Positions 28,608-37,118 of a stretch of 64,000 nucleotides of DNA are shown in pieces. The stretch is taken from positions 73,601-137,600 of the forward strand of contig NZ_CH902586.1 of the NCBI RefSeq assembly GCF_000152845.1. Direction: 5' to 3'. Positions within the stretch are counted from its first letter, which is position 1. The number at the start of each line of letters is the position of its first letter. The DNA is from Roseovarius sp. 217. GTDB taxonomy: Bacteria > Pseudomonadota > Alphaproteobacteria > Rhodobacterales > Rhodobacteraceae. Under the pieces are notes generated by a model. The model saw only the letters and a program-made list of their open reading frames with translations. It was not told where the DNA came from and ran no database searches. Position numbers and translations under genes: made by a program.

Positions 28608-29969
28608 TTAAATTCCTGTTTGCGTGGCGCAACTGGCGTTATCCCTGTCGCAGATCCCTTCAAGAAGAAGCCTAATGAGCATGTCAGAAAACTCGGGCAG
28701 TGAAAGATACCCCTGCTTTTCTGCCTTGTTGGGATCGAACCACTCCACCGTCCAATTCAGGGCACCCAACATAACCTGACGCAGGGGTACAATTTTGATA
28801 TCGGACCTGATAGCATCGTCTTGCTGCGCTTCGCGAAGAACCCTGTCCCAGAGTCGTCCGTATTCATGTCGAATCTTCCTGTGTCGCTCCCTGAAATGTT
28901 TGGGTAGCATACCGTAGCTTCTGATGTTGGCAGACGTGAATTCGCTTGCCTTGAAGAGAAAATGAAGATGTGTCCAGATTGCGGTCGCGATCCTTGCATG
29001 ATGGTCATATGGCTTATGAAATTCTTCGACTGCGGCGCTGACACCAGATAGCAAATCGCTCAATCCGGCGTTCAGAACCTCGTTTACGATCTCTTCTTTG
29101 GATTTGAAATGGTAGTATACGCTGCCTGCCTTCATATCGGCTTCTGTCGCGATCTGTCTTAGCGTTGTCGCTTTGTAGCCATTGTCCCTTAGCACGCATG
29201 CTGCCGCCCTCAGGATTTCCGCGCGGGTATTTGCGGCCTTGGTGATCGATTTAGCTGCTTGGACGGGAATGGCGGCGCTTGTCTTCTGCCCCTCTGTGTT
29301 AGCTTTGTGGCGCGTACACATTCCGTCGAGTATCAGTTTGCTCATACGGTCCGAGAGGACACTCACGGGATATCGATCCACATCATACCATTCAACAGTC
29401 CAGTTCATTGCGCTCAAAACGAACTGGCGGATCGCGGTTATGGAAATGTCGCTTCTCAGGTGGCCGGCACGCTCCGCGTCTTTCAGAAAACTGCTCCATA
29501 CCTCTGCATACGCGGCACGCAACTCACGGTGTGGGGCGCGGGCCTCATCCGACAGCATCGGATAGTTCCGGATATTGGCCGAGGTGAAGTCGCTGTCAGC
29601 CAAGAGAAAGGTGAGGTGCGTTTCGATGAGAATGGCGAAGGTCTTGCGAAAGTCCGGTATCTTTGCCAATCGGACGATGGCGCTGACCTTTTCGTAGAGT
29701 TCCCGAACCCCGATATCCAGCACTTCACTCAGAATTTTATCTTTTGATTCAAAATGATAATAGATGCTTCCGGCCTCTATTCTAGATTTCTGCGCGATGT
29801 CGCGCATCGTTGTCGCATAGAAACCTTCGTGCCGGAAAAGGTGAGCCGCCGCAGAAAGAATCTCCCCGCGAGTCCTCTCTGATTTGCTCAGATCGTCTTC
29901 CGTATTCTTGATTGCATCAAACGATCGTACCATTGGCTGTCGATACTTGTCTGCCACAAGAGTGTCCAT
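28608..29969 (-). CDS. Single-chain tandem TetR regulator (two complete TetR repressors fused)
   Basis: From ATG 29969 the protein has 453 residues and consists of two full TetR units. Unit 1 has its helix-turn-helix at about 53-73 (TMRDIAQKSRIEAGSIYYHF) and unit 2 at about 269-288 (TLRQIATEADMKAGSVYYHF). Each is followed by a matching helical domain with FTSANIR (128-134 and 344-350) and NWTVEW. The repeat period is about 216 residues, with a polar linker at about 218-245. No stop or start signal interrupts the join. Both halves are paralogous to the regulator at 23351-23965. An exact palindromic operator lies 10 bp before the start codon, suggesting autoregulation and control of the divergent SDR-ligase operon. 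A fused dimer could bind one palindrome as a single chain. Confidence 0.88.
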   Translation of the reverse strand: MDTLVADKYRQPMVRSFDAIKNTEDDLSKSERTRGEILSAAAHLFRHEGFYATTMRDIAQKSRIEAGSIYYHFESKDKILSEVLDIGVRELYEKVSAIVRLAKIPDFRKTFAILIETHLTFLLADSDFTSANIRNYPMLSDEARAPHRELRAAYAEVWSSFLKDAERAGHLRSDISITAIRQFVLSAMNWTVEWYDVDRYPVSVLSDRMSKLILDGMCTRHKANTEGQKTSAAIPVQAAKSITKAANTRAEILRAAACVLRDNGYKATTLRQIATEADMKAGSVYYHFKSKEEIVNEVLNAGLSDLLSGVSAAVEEFHKPYDHHARIATAIWTHLHFLFKASEFTSANIRSYGMLPKHFRERHRKIRHEYGRLWDRVLREAQQDDAIRSDIKIVPLRQVMLGALNWTVEWFDPNKAEKQGYLSLPEFSDMLIRLLLEGICDRDNASCATQTGI

Positions 29970-29978
29970 TGCAATAAA

Positions 29979-29994
29979 TCTAACAATTGTTAGA
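29979..29994. promoter_or_regulatory. Palindromic operator, site 3 (perfect)
   Basis: The sequence tctaacaattgttaga is a perfect 16-bp palindrome. It lies 10 bp from the start of the tandem TetR gene and 66 bp from the start of the divergent SDR gene at 30061. Confidence 0.8.
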
Positions 29995-30060
29995 ATGAAC
30001 GATGAGACGCTTCGAATCAAGATCTTTACCAAGATGATACCGGAAAAGGAGGACCTCCAT

Positions 30061-30822
30061 ATGAGAGGGTTAAGGGGAAAACGCGTGATCATAACCGGCG
30101 GCGGCAGCGGCATCGGACGCGCGGTTTGCGAACGTTTCGGTGAAGAAGGTGCCGAGGTTGCGATTTTTGACCTGAACGACGAGGGAGCGCATGAAACGAC
30201 CCGTTTGATCCAGCAAGCGGGGGGAACGGCGCAAGCATTCAACGTGGACATCACCGACCGCACCCAGGTCGACAAGGCCGTAGCCGCAGTCGAGGCCGGA
30301 GGCCCGATCGATGTGCTGGTGAACAATGCGGGATGGGACGAGATCAAACCGTTCCTCGACACGGACGAGGCCCTTTGGAAGAAGGTTATCGACATCAACC
30401 TTTACGGCCCGCTCAATATGCACCACGCGGTGTTGCCGGGCATGGTCAAGAACGGTGGCGGCCGCGTGATCAACATCGCCTCGGACGCCGGCCGCGTCGG
30501 CTCGTCGGGAGAGGCCGTTTACTCGGCCTGCAAGGGCGGGATCATCTCGTTCACCAAAACGGTCGCGCGGGAACTGGCGCGCAAAGGCGTCCAGTTGAAC
30601 GCTGTCGCGCCAGGCCCGACCGACACGCCGCTCTTTGCCCAGATTGCTCAGGGTGAGGGCGGTGAAAAGATCGCAGAAGGTCTCAAGCGGGCCATTCCGA
30701 TGAAGCGGCTGGCAAAGCCGACAGACTATCCGGGAATCATCTGTTTTCTGGCATCCGACGACGCCGGGTTCATCACAGGCCAGGTCATTTCGGTTTCAGG
30801 TGGCTTGTCGATGCACGGGTGA
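30061..30822 (+). CDS. Short-chain dehydrogenase (3-hydroxyacyl-CoA or alicyclic hydroxyacyl-CoA dehydrogenase-like)
   Basis: This 253-residue SDR starts at ATG 30061 behind GGAGG. It has TGGGSGIG (about 11-18), NNAG near 85, a catalytic Tyr and Lys in AVYSACKGG, and a C-terminal GFITGQVISVSGG. The general appearance recalls 2-hydroxycyclohexanecarboxyl-CoA dehydrogenase (BadH) and FabG-like 3-hydroxyacyl-CoA dehydrogenases; I cannot distinguish them by eye. It is the first gene of a rightward operon with an acyl-CoA ligase, and shares its promoter region and operator with the divergent tandem TetR gene. Confidence 0.85.
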   Translation: MRGLRGKRVIITGGGSGIGRAVCERFGEEGAEVAIFDLNDEGAHETTRLIQQAGGTAQAFNVDITDRTQVDKAVAAVEAGGPIDVLVNNAGWDEIKPFLDTDEALWKKVIDINLYGPLNMHHAVLPGMVKNGGGRVINIASDAGRVGSSGEAVYSACKGGIISFTKTVARELARKGVQLNAVAPGPTDTPLFAQIAQGEGGEKIAEGLKRAIPMKRLAKPTDYPGIICFLASDDAGFITGQVISVSGGLSMHG

Positions 30823-30846
30823 TCGCGTCGCGATGCGATGTGATAC

Positions 30847-30868
30847 GGCACAGCCGTAAGGCCGTGCC
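30847..30868. other. Stem-loop between SDR and ligase genes
   Basis: The arms ggcacagcc and ggccgtgcc (one mismatch) enclose a gtaa loop. No T-run follows, so this may be an mRNA-stability hairpin or a weak attenuator rather than a terminator. Confidence 0.35.
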
Positions 30869-30906
30869 ACAGGCGCGGCCTTGTCTGGCTTAGAGAAAGG
30901 TCAAGG

Positions 30907-32844
30907 ATGTTCCAGCCATCTCCCGACATTCAGCGTTCAAGTACGCTTGCCGCTTTTCTGGCTGACTGTGCCGCGGACAGCTATGAAGATCTCGTCCGCC
31001 GCGCCAACGCCGCGCCGGACTGGTTCTGGCGCCGGATCATCGACCATGCCGGCATCCGGTTCAGCCGCCCCTACTTACAGCTTCGCGATATTTTCAAGGG
31101 ACCCGAATCGATCCGATGGGCCGTTGGCGCCGCTCTGAACCTGACAGAGACATGCCTTGATGCGCGCATCGAGGAGGGGTTGGCGGACAAGATGGTGATC
31201 GACTGGGTCGGCGAGGATGCAAGCCGCCGCTGTTGGACCTATGCCGAGCTTGCCGCCGAGACCGCGCGCGTGGCATCGGCGCTTGCCGCGCGCGGGGTGA
31301 AACCGGGCGAAAGGGTGGGCATCTACATGCCGATGATCCCTGAAATCGCGGCGGCGCTTCTGGGTATCGCCCGGCTGGGGGCCGTGGCGGTGCCGCTGTT
31401 CTCGGGCTTCGCGCCGCCTGCCATCGTCAGCCGCCTCCAGGATGCCGGGGCGGTGGCGGTTCTGACGGCGGATGCCACGCCCCGGCGCGGCAAGCCCGTC
31501 TGGATGGAGGCCGCGCTGGCCGAGGCGCTGACCGAGGTGCCCGCGGTCCACACCGTCATCAGCCTGCGGCGATTCGGGGGCGTAGTGGCCGATCTGGCGC
31601 GCGATCTGGACTGGCAGGAGAGTGTCGGCAAGGCCGATCCGACACGCCCCGCCCATCCGGTCGAGGCCGACGCGCCGCTGCTAATCGCCTATACCTCGGG
31701 CACGACCGGCAAGCCCAAGGGCGTGGTGCATACCCATCTTGGTGTGCCGGCCAAGGCCACGGCGGATTTCCTGCTGTGCCTCGACATGAAGCGCGACGAC
31801 CGGCATCTGTGGATGACCGATATGGGCTGGGTGATGGGGCCGCTCACCCTTCTGTCGGTGCTGCTTTCGGGGGCTACGCTGGTTCTGGCCGAGGGCGCGC
31901 CCTCGATGCCCGGCGACCCCTTCCGGCTGTTGCGGATCACCGCGGACATGAAGGTGACGCACCTGGGCATTGCACCGACGCTGGTGCGCCAGTTCATGAC
32001 GCACGATCCCGCGCCGCTTTCCGGCTATGACCTTTCTCCCCTGCGTATCGTCGCCGCGACGGGGGAACCCTGGACCGACGATGCCTGGCTCTGGCATCTC
32101 GACCATATCTGCCGCCGCCACGCCGTGCCGCTGAACATCTCCGGCGGGACCGAGTTGTTCGGGGCCATCCTGACCTCGACCGTCCTGCACGAGATCAAGC
32201 CCGGCGGGTTTTCGGCCGAGGCCCTCGGTGTGGGCGCGAAAGTGCTGCGCGAGGATGGCAGCGAAGCCGCGCCGGGCGAGGTGGGCGAACTGGTCGTAAG
32301 CCAGCCGCCCATGGGCCTGACCCCGGCGATCTGGGGCGACCGGGAAAGATATCTTGAAACCTACTGGTCCACCTTCCCCGGTGTCTGGCGGCACGGCGAC
32401 TGGGTGCGCCGCGATCCGGACGGCACATGGTATATCCTCGGCCGCTCGGACGATACGCTCAACATCGCCGGCAAGCGCATCGGCCCGCCCGAGATCGAGG
32501 CAGCCCTGACCGAAACCGGAGAGGTGGTGGACGCCGCCGCCATCGCCGCGCCCGATGATATCAAGGGCGTGGCCGTGGTCTGCATCTGTGTCGCGGCACC
32601 AGGTGTGACGCCCGATGCCGCCCTCGTGGACCGGCTCAAGGACCGGGTGGGCGAGGTCGTCTCCAAGCCCTTCCGCCCGCGCGAGATCCATTTCGTCGAG
32701 GCGCTGCCCAAGACCCGCAGCATGAAGACGATGCGCCGGATCGTCCGCGCGGCCTATCTGGGCGAGGATCCGGGCGATCTGTCATCGGTCAGCAATCCCG
32801 AAACCATGCAGCCCATTGCAGACCTGCGAAAGGAAACGCCATGA
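30907..32844 (+). CDS. Acetyl-CoA-synthetase-like acyl-CoA ligase
   Basis: This 645-residue ANL enzyme has the acetyl-CoA synthetase N-terminal domain (DWFWRRIIDHAGIRF in the first 60 residues). The P-loop is YTSGTTGKPKG (about 262-272), then comes WMTDMGWVMGP, the hinge HGDWVRRDPDG, and the C-terminal catalytic Lys region LPKTRSMKTMRRI. It would activate a short or branched carboxylic acid to its CoA ester. Its stop overlaps the start of the NmrA-like gene by 4 bp, so the two are coupled. Substrate is unknown; the size and domain plan argue against a long-chain enzyme. Confidence 0.87.
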   Translation: MFQPSPDIQRSSTLAAFLADCAADSYEDLVRRANAAPDWFWRRIIDHAGIRFSRPYLQLRDIFKGPESIRWAVGAALNLTETCLDARIEEGLADKMVIDWVGEDASRRCWTYAELAAETARVASALAARGVKPGERVGIYMPMIPEIAAALLGIARLGAVAVPLFSGFAPPAIVSRLQDAGAVAVLTADATPRRGKPVWMEAALAEALTEVPAVHTVISLRRFGGVVADLARDLDWQESVGKADPTRPAHPVEADAPLLIAYTSGTTGKPKGVVHTHLGVPAKATADFLLCLDMKRDDRHLWMTDMGWVMGPLTLLSVLLSGATLVLAEGAPSMPGDPFRLLRITADMKVTHLGIAPTLVRQFMTHDPAPLSGYDLSPLRIVAATGEPWTDDAWLWHLDHICRRHAVPLNISGGTELFGAILTSTVLHEIKPGGFSAEALGVGAKVLREDGSEAAPGEVGELVVSQPPMGLTPAIWGDRERYLETYWSTFPGVWRHGDWVRRDPDGTWYILGRSDDTLNIAGKRIGPPEIEAALTETGEVVDAAAIAAPDDIKGVAVVCICVAAPGVTPDAALVDRLKDRVGEVVSKPFRPREIHFVEALPKTRSMKTMRRIVRAAYLGEDPGDLSSVSNPETMQPIADLRKETP

Positions 32845-33695
32845 TCACTGTCTTCGGAGCCACCGGAAACACCGGCGCGCCGCTTGTCGATACCCTTCTG
32901 GCCAAGGGGGCGGCAGTGCGCGCCGTCACCAGCGATCCCGCCAAGATCGAAAATCTCAAGGCCAAAGGGTGCGAGGCGGTCACCGCCAATTTCACTGACC
33001 CCGCCGCCCTGGAACGGGCCTGTGCCGGGGCCGAGAGGATCTACCTGGTGACGCCTGCGCATCTGGACATGCGCCGCTGGAAGGCGAATGCGATCGCGGC
33101 CGCCAAGGCCGCGGGCGTGCGCCATGTCGTTCTGGCCACCGGGCTGGGTGCGTCGCCCAAGGCCAAGGTGACCTTTGGCAAGTGGCACTCCGAGACGCAG
33201 GAACTGCTGAAGGAAAGCGGGCTTGACTGGACCTTCGTGCAGCCGACCTATTTCATGCAGAACCTGCTCTGGCAGGCCGACACCATCGCCAAAGACGGTG
33301 TCTATTACGACGATCTGGGCGGTCCTGTGGCCTGGATTGACGCCCGCGACATCGCCGATGTCGCCGCCGAGGCGCTGACCGGCCCGGGCCATGAGGGCAA
33401 GACCTATGGCCTGACCGGCCCCGAGGCCCTGACCGGCGAAGATATCGCGGCCATGCTGTCAGAGGTGACCGGACGCACCATCACCTGCGCGCCCCTGTCG
33501 GTCGAGGACTCCAAGGCGGCCATGATCGCCGCCGGGATGCAGGAAGAGGTCGCCGCAGCCATGGTCGAACTCGCCTCCATCGCCCCAAAGGGCTATCTCG
33601 CGGGGATCGAGACCACGGTCAGCGACGTGCTTGGGCGCCCGGCCCGCCGCCTGCGCGATTTTATCGCCGAGAATCGGGATGCCTTCGTCCAGTGA
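32841..33695 (+). CDS. NmrA-like atypical SDR (NAD(P)-binding protein)
   Basis: This 284-residue protein starts with the Rossmann motif VFGATGNTGAPLVDTLL and has FVQPTYFMQNLL in the middle, as in NmrA/QOR2-type proteins. Family members are NADPH-dependent quinone or azo reductases, or redox sensors without enzyme activity. No classical YxxxK pair is evident. It is coupled to the upstream ligase and overlaps the downstream AraC-type gene, so a role as reductase in the pathway or as redox-sensing partner of the regulator are both open. Confidence 0.75.
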   Translation: MITVFGATGNTGAPLVDTLLAKGAAVRAVTSDPAKIENLKAKGCEAVTANFTDPAALERACAGAERIYLVTPAHLDMRRWKANAIAAAKAAGVRHVVLATGLGASPKAKVTFGKWHSETQELLKESGLDWTFVQPTYFMQNLLWQADTIAKDGVYYDDLGGPVAWIDARDIADVAAEALTGPGHEGKTYGLTGPEALTGEDIAAMLSEVTGRTITCAPLSVEDSKAAMIAAGMQEEVAAAMVELASIAPKGYLAGIETTVSDVLGRPARRLRDFIAENRDAFVQ

Positions 33696-34410
33696 CCTGA
33701 CGGCGGCGCCGTTTTATCTCGAGTTCGCGCCGCCTGCGGGCGCGGAAGCACAGGTCGAGACTCTGTACGTTTTCCGCGACGCTGGCGTGCTGAGCCGTCG
33801 CGGAAGGGGGCTGTTCGCAACCGATCTGTTCGACCTGTCGGTGAGCGTTCTCAACGCCTGCGATACCGGCCCGCATGTGTCGCTCGCGCCACCCCGCCCC
33901 GGCTTCGTTCCCCGCCGGGCGTCTTTTTGCGGCATCGTGGCCGGGCTGCGGCTGTCGTCGCGACCGCAGCATATGCCCCCGGCCGAGACTTTCGACTCTT
34001 TGGCTTCGATCCTGCGACGGGTCAGAGTCGGCGATGACGCGATGCCTGAACTTGTCACCGCACTCGATGGATTGGCCGAAGACCTGTCATTCGCGGCGAT
34101 CCCGCAGGCGTTCAGCGACCGGACCGGACGCCGCAGAATCCGGGCAGAGACCGGCATGTCACGAAGACGGCTCGCCGCGATCCGGCGTTTTCGCCGTCTG
34201 GTTGATGAACTTGCCTGCCAGACCCTTCCGTTGAGCGATCTGGCCCTAGACGCCGGGTTTTACGACCAACCGCATATGTCATCCGCTTGCCGGGCCTTTG
34301 CCGGCATGTCCCCCGGCGCGCTTCGCGGTCAGGCGGCGCGGCAACCGCTTGGCCATTTCTTACAAGATGAGCGGCTGAAGACCCGTGTAAAACATATCAT
34401 CAACGGATAA
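33679..34410 (+). CDS. AraC-family transcriptional regulator
   Basis: This protein has 243 residues from ATG 33679, which overlaps the NmrA gene end by 17 bp. The C-terminal half carries the AraC-type double helix-turn-helix: RIRAETGMSRRRLAAIRRF for the first and LSDLALDAGFYDQPHMSSAC followed by FAGMSPGALR for the second. The N-terminal effector region is not assignable. Being inside a catabolic operon under the shared TetR-type operator, it may respond to a pathway intermediate. A start at 33631 would extend it but lacks a ribosome site. Confidence 0.78.
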   Translation: MPSSSDLTAAPFYLEFAPPAGAEAQVETLYVFRDAGVLSRRGRGLFATDLFDLSVSVLNACDTGPHVSLAPPRPGFVPRRASFCGIVAGLRLSSRPQHMPPAETFDSLASILRRVRVGDDAMPELVTALDGLAEDLSFAAIPQAFSDRTGRRRIRAETGMSRRRLAAIRRFRRLVDELACQTLPLSDLALDAGFYDQPHMSSACRAFAGMSPGALRGQAARQPLGHFLQDERLKTRVKHIING

Positions 34411-34431
34411 CGAGAGGAGCGAAACCAGATC

Positions 34432-34887
34432 ATGCCGAATTTCGAGCCGCGAGACCCCGATTTTGATACGCGTGTGCGCGACAGTTTCAACCGCCAGAAC
34501 GTGATGCGCACGATGGGGATCACCATCGCCGAGCTTGCGCCCGGTCACATCGTTCTGGAAATGCCGCATGATAACGCGCTGACCCAGCAGCACGGGTTCC
34601 TGCACGCTGGGGTCGTTGCGACCGCGCTTGACAGTGCGTGTGGCTATGCCGGGTTTTCGCTGATGCCCGCCGAGGCTGCGGTGCTGACGGCGGAATTCAA
34701 GATCAACTTGGTCAACCCGGCGGATGGCGCGCGGTTTCGCTTTGTCGCCGACGTGCTGAAACCGGGGAAAACCCTGACCATCTGCGAGGCGCGCGCCTAT
34801 GCCGTGAAGGGCGGGGAGGAAAAGCTCATCGCCACGATGACCGCGACGCTGATGGCGATGGTGGGGCGGACCGGCGTGGCCGGGTGA
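34432..34887 (+). CDS. PaaI-type hotdog thioesterase
   Basis: This 151-residue protein has the motif QQHGFLHAGVVATALDSACG (about 45-64) with the usual small-residue helix, and AEFKINLVNPADG. Family members hydrolyse acyl- or aryl-CoA esters. It is the third hotdog thioesterase of the window and the last gene of the rightward operon that starts at 30061. A perfect stem-loop follows before the convergent dienoyl-CoA-reductase-like gene. GAGAGGAG lies upstream of the ATG. Confidence 0.83.
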   Translation: MPNFEPRDPDFDTRVRDSFNRQNVMRTMGITIAELAPGHIVLEMPHDNALTQQHGFLHAGVVATALDSACGYAGFSLMPAEAAVLTAEFKINLVNPADGARFRFVADVLKPGKTLTICEARAYAVKGGEEKLIATMTATLMAMVGRTGVAG

Positions 34888-34935
34888 GGACGCGGCGCTT
34901 GCCCTCGTGATTTCCCGCGCCGATCGGCTTCCCAT

Positions 34936-34960
34936 GCAGGCGGTATCACCAACCGCCTGC
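34936..34960. terminator. Stem-loop between convergent genes, probable bidirectional terminator
   Basis: The 9-bp arms gcaggcggt and accgcctgc are perfectly complementary around a 7-nt loop, placed between two converging gene ends (34887 and 34991). There is no clear T-run. Confidence 0.5.
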
Positions 34961-34990
34961 TGACCTTGCCTGTCCCCGGCCGCTGTCGGG

Positions 34991-37024
34991 TCAGAGACCT
35001 TGCGCCAGACGTACCCCTTCATCGATGGCGCGCAAGGCATCAAGTTCGGCGGCCTCCTTTGCCCCGCCGATCATCGTGACCGGGACGCCACGCGCGGCGA
35101 GGGCCTCGGCCAGGGCGCGTTCGGGTTCCTGCCCGGTACAGAGCACGATCGTGTCGGCGGCGATGACCTCTGGCTTTCCGTCCACGAGGATATGCAGCCC
35201 CGCGTCGTCGATGCGGTCATAAACCACCCCGCCGATGGCCTCGACCCCATGCTTGCGCAGCGCGTTGCGCAGGATCCAACCCGTCGAAACGCCAAGCCCG
35301 GCACCCGGTTTCGAGGTTTTTCGCTGAAGCATGACCACCTTGCGCCGCGATGGTGTCGATGCCAGCGGATCGCCCACCAGCGCGCCCGACGCGGCGAATT
35401 CCGGGTCTACGCCCCATGTCTCGCAGAATGTGTCAGCGCTGCGGACCTCTGCCGATCCGGTCACGAGGAACTCGGCCACGTCATGGCCGATGCCCCCTGC
35501 CCCCATCACCACTACCGTATCGCCCGCCATGCTTTCGCCGGACAGGATTTCGGCATAGGTCGCGACCTTGGGATGGTCGATGCCCGGCAGGTCGGGAATG
35601 CGCGGCGTCACCCCGGTGGCGATAACCACATGGTCAAAGCCGGTCAGATCACCGGCGTCAGCCCGCTGCCCCAAACGCAGCTTGACCCCGTGTTTTATCA
35701 TCTGACCGGTATAATACCGCAGGGTTTCGTCGAACTCATCCTTGCCCGGCGCGGCGCGCGCCAGGTTCAATTGCCCGCCCAGCTTGTCCTGAGCCTCGAA
35801 CAGGGTAACGTCGTGGCCCAGCCGCGCCGCCTCGGTGGCCGTGGCCATTCCTGCGGCACCGCCGCCGACAACGGCCAGCTTGCGCGGCTGCGCGGCGGGG
35901 GTATCGCGGAATTCGGTTTCGTGGCCCGCCCGGGGATTGACCAGGCAACTCACTGGCCGGTCGGAGAAGATGAAATCCAGGCAGGCCTGATTGCAGGCAA
36001 TACAGGTATTGATCTCGTCCGCGCGGCCCTCGCGCGCCTTTTTCACGAAATGCGGATCGGCTAGAAAGGGGCGCGCCATCGAGATCATGTCTGCATCCCC
36101 TGAGGACAGTATGTCCTCTGCCATTGCGGGCGTGTTGATCCGGTTGGAGGCGACCACCGGGATCGACACCGCCGCCTTGATATTGGCCGCCGCCTTGCGC
36201 CAGGCCCCGCGCGGCACCGGATAGGCAATCGTCGGCACGCGTGCCTCGTGCCAGCCGATGCCGGTGTTGAGAATGTCGGCCCCCGCCGCCTCGATCTTGC
36301 GCGCGAGCGCGGCAATTTCATCTGCGGGCGCGCCGCCCTCGATCAGGTCGGCCGCCGAAATCCGATAGATGATCAGGAAATCCGGCCCGCACCGCTCGCG
36401 CACCGCGCGCACAATCTCGACCGGAAAGCGATGGCGGTTCTCGGCGCTTCCGCCCCAGTCGTCTTCACGCTTGTTGGTATGCGTGACGGTGAATTCGTTG
36501 ATAAGATAGCCCTCGGACCCCATGATTTCCACGCCATCGAACCCCGCTGCCTGCGCATTGGCGGCGGCTTTGGCGAAATCCTCGATAGTGCGGCGGATAT
36601 CGGCATCGGTCATTTCACGCGGAACGAAACGGTTGATCGGTGCCCGGATCGGAGTTGGGGCAACGCAGCCTTCGATCTTTGCATAGCGCCCGGCATGAAG
36701 CAGTTGCGCGCAGATCAGGCTGCCTTCGGCCTGGACCGCCTCGCAGATCGGGCGCAGGTGCCGCGCCTGATCCGGGTCATCGATGCGCGGGCCTTCGGGA
36801 TCGAATATCCCCTCGGCATTGGGCGAAAACCCGCCCGTGACCAGAATCGCCGCCTCGCCACGCGCTCTTTCGGCGTAAAAGGCGATCTGTTTGGCGAGAC
36901 TGTCCGGCTCGGTTTCCAGCCTGGTGTGCATCGACCCCATGATAACACGGTTTCGCAACATGTGCCCGCCTGCGCGGATGGGCGAAAGCATGGTCCCGAA
37001 GCTTTCCCTCTGCGTATTTTCCAC
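34991..37024 (-). CDS. NADPH-dependent 2,4-dienoyl-CoA reductase-like flavoprotein (FadH/OYE family)
   Basis: This protein has 677 residues from GTG 37024, which has GAGGAGA 9 nt upstream; the frame continues upstream only into the operator. Domain order is an old-yellow-enzyme barrel binding FMN (TMLSPIRAGGHMLRNRVIMG, GVEIMGSEGYLINEF), a 4Fe-4S cluster motif CIACNQACLDF with a later Cys in PVSCLVNP, then an FAD/NAD half (VVGGGAAGMATATEAARLG, VMGAGGIGHDVAEF). This matches bacterial 2,4-dienoyl-CoA reductase and related trimethylamine-dehydrogenase-type enzymes. It would reduce conjugated double bonds in unsaturated or ring-derived acyl-CoAs. It is divergent from the acyl-CoA dehydrogenase gene across a shared operator. 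Confidence 0.87.
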   Translation of the reverse strand: MENTQRESFGTMLSPIRAGGHMLRNRVIMGSMHTRLETEPDSLAKQIAFYAERARGEAAILVTGGFSPNAEGIFDPEGPRIDDPDQARHLRPICEAVQAEGSLICAQLLHAGRYAKIEGCVAPTPIRAPINRFVPREMTDADIRRTIEDFAKAAANAQAAGFDGVEIMGSEGYLINEFTVTHTNKREDDWGGSAENRHRFPVEIVRAVRERCGPDFLIIYRISAADLIEGGAPADEIAALARKIEAAGADILNTGIGWHEARVPTIAYPVPRGAWRKAAANIKAAVSIPVVASNRINTPAMAEDILSSGDADMISMARPFLADPHFVKKAREGRADEINTCIACNQACLDFIFSDRPVSCLVNPRAGHETEFRDTPAAQPRKLAVVGGGAAGMATATEAARLGHDVTLFEAQDKLGGQLNLARAAPGKDEFDETLRYYTGQMIKHGVKLRLGQRADAGDLTGFDHVVIATGVTPRIPDLPGIDHPKVATYAEILSGESMAGDTVVVMGAGGIGHDVAEFLVTGSAEVRSADTFCETWGVDPEFAASGALVGDPLASTPSRRKVVMLQRKTSKPGAGLGVSTGWILRNALRKHGVEAIGGVVYDRIDDAGLHILVDGKPEVIAADTIVLCTGQEPERALAEALAARGVPVTMIGGAKEAAELDALRAIDEGVRLAQGL

Positions 37025-37061
37025 TGTGAACGCTCTCCTCAAAACTTCGCTTGATCTATAT

Positions 37062-37077
37062 TCTAACATTCGTTAGA
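37062..37077. promoter_or_regulatory. Palindromic operator, site 4
   Basis: The sequence tctaacattcgttaga has perfect arms around a 4-nt centre. It lies 37 bp from the leftward GTG (37024) and 41 bp from the rightward ATG (37119), inside the divergent promoter. Confidence 0.75.
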
Positions 37078-37118
37078 TTTTTGGAAAGAAGAATTTTCGG
37101 TCACGGGGAGCAGCACCG

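Noticed and set aside
29970..30398. N-terminal extension of the tandem TetR frame upstream of 29969
   Set aside because: It would read across the operator and antisense to the divergent SDR gene; no domain is recognisable there.
37025..37069. Dienoyl-CoA-reductase start at ATG 37069
   Set aside because: That codon lies inside the operator palindrome; GTG 37024 has a proper ribosome site and fits the family N-terminus.
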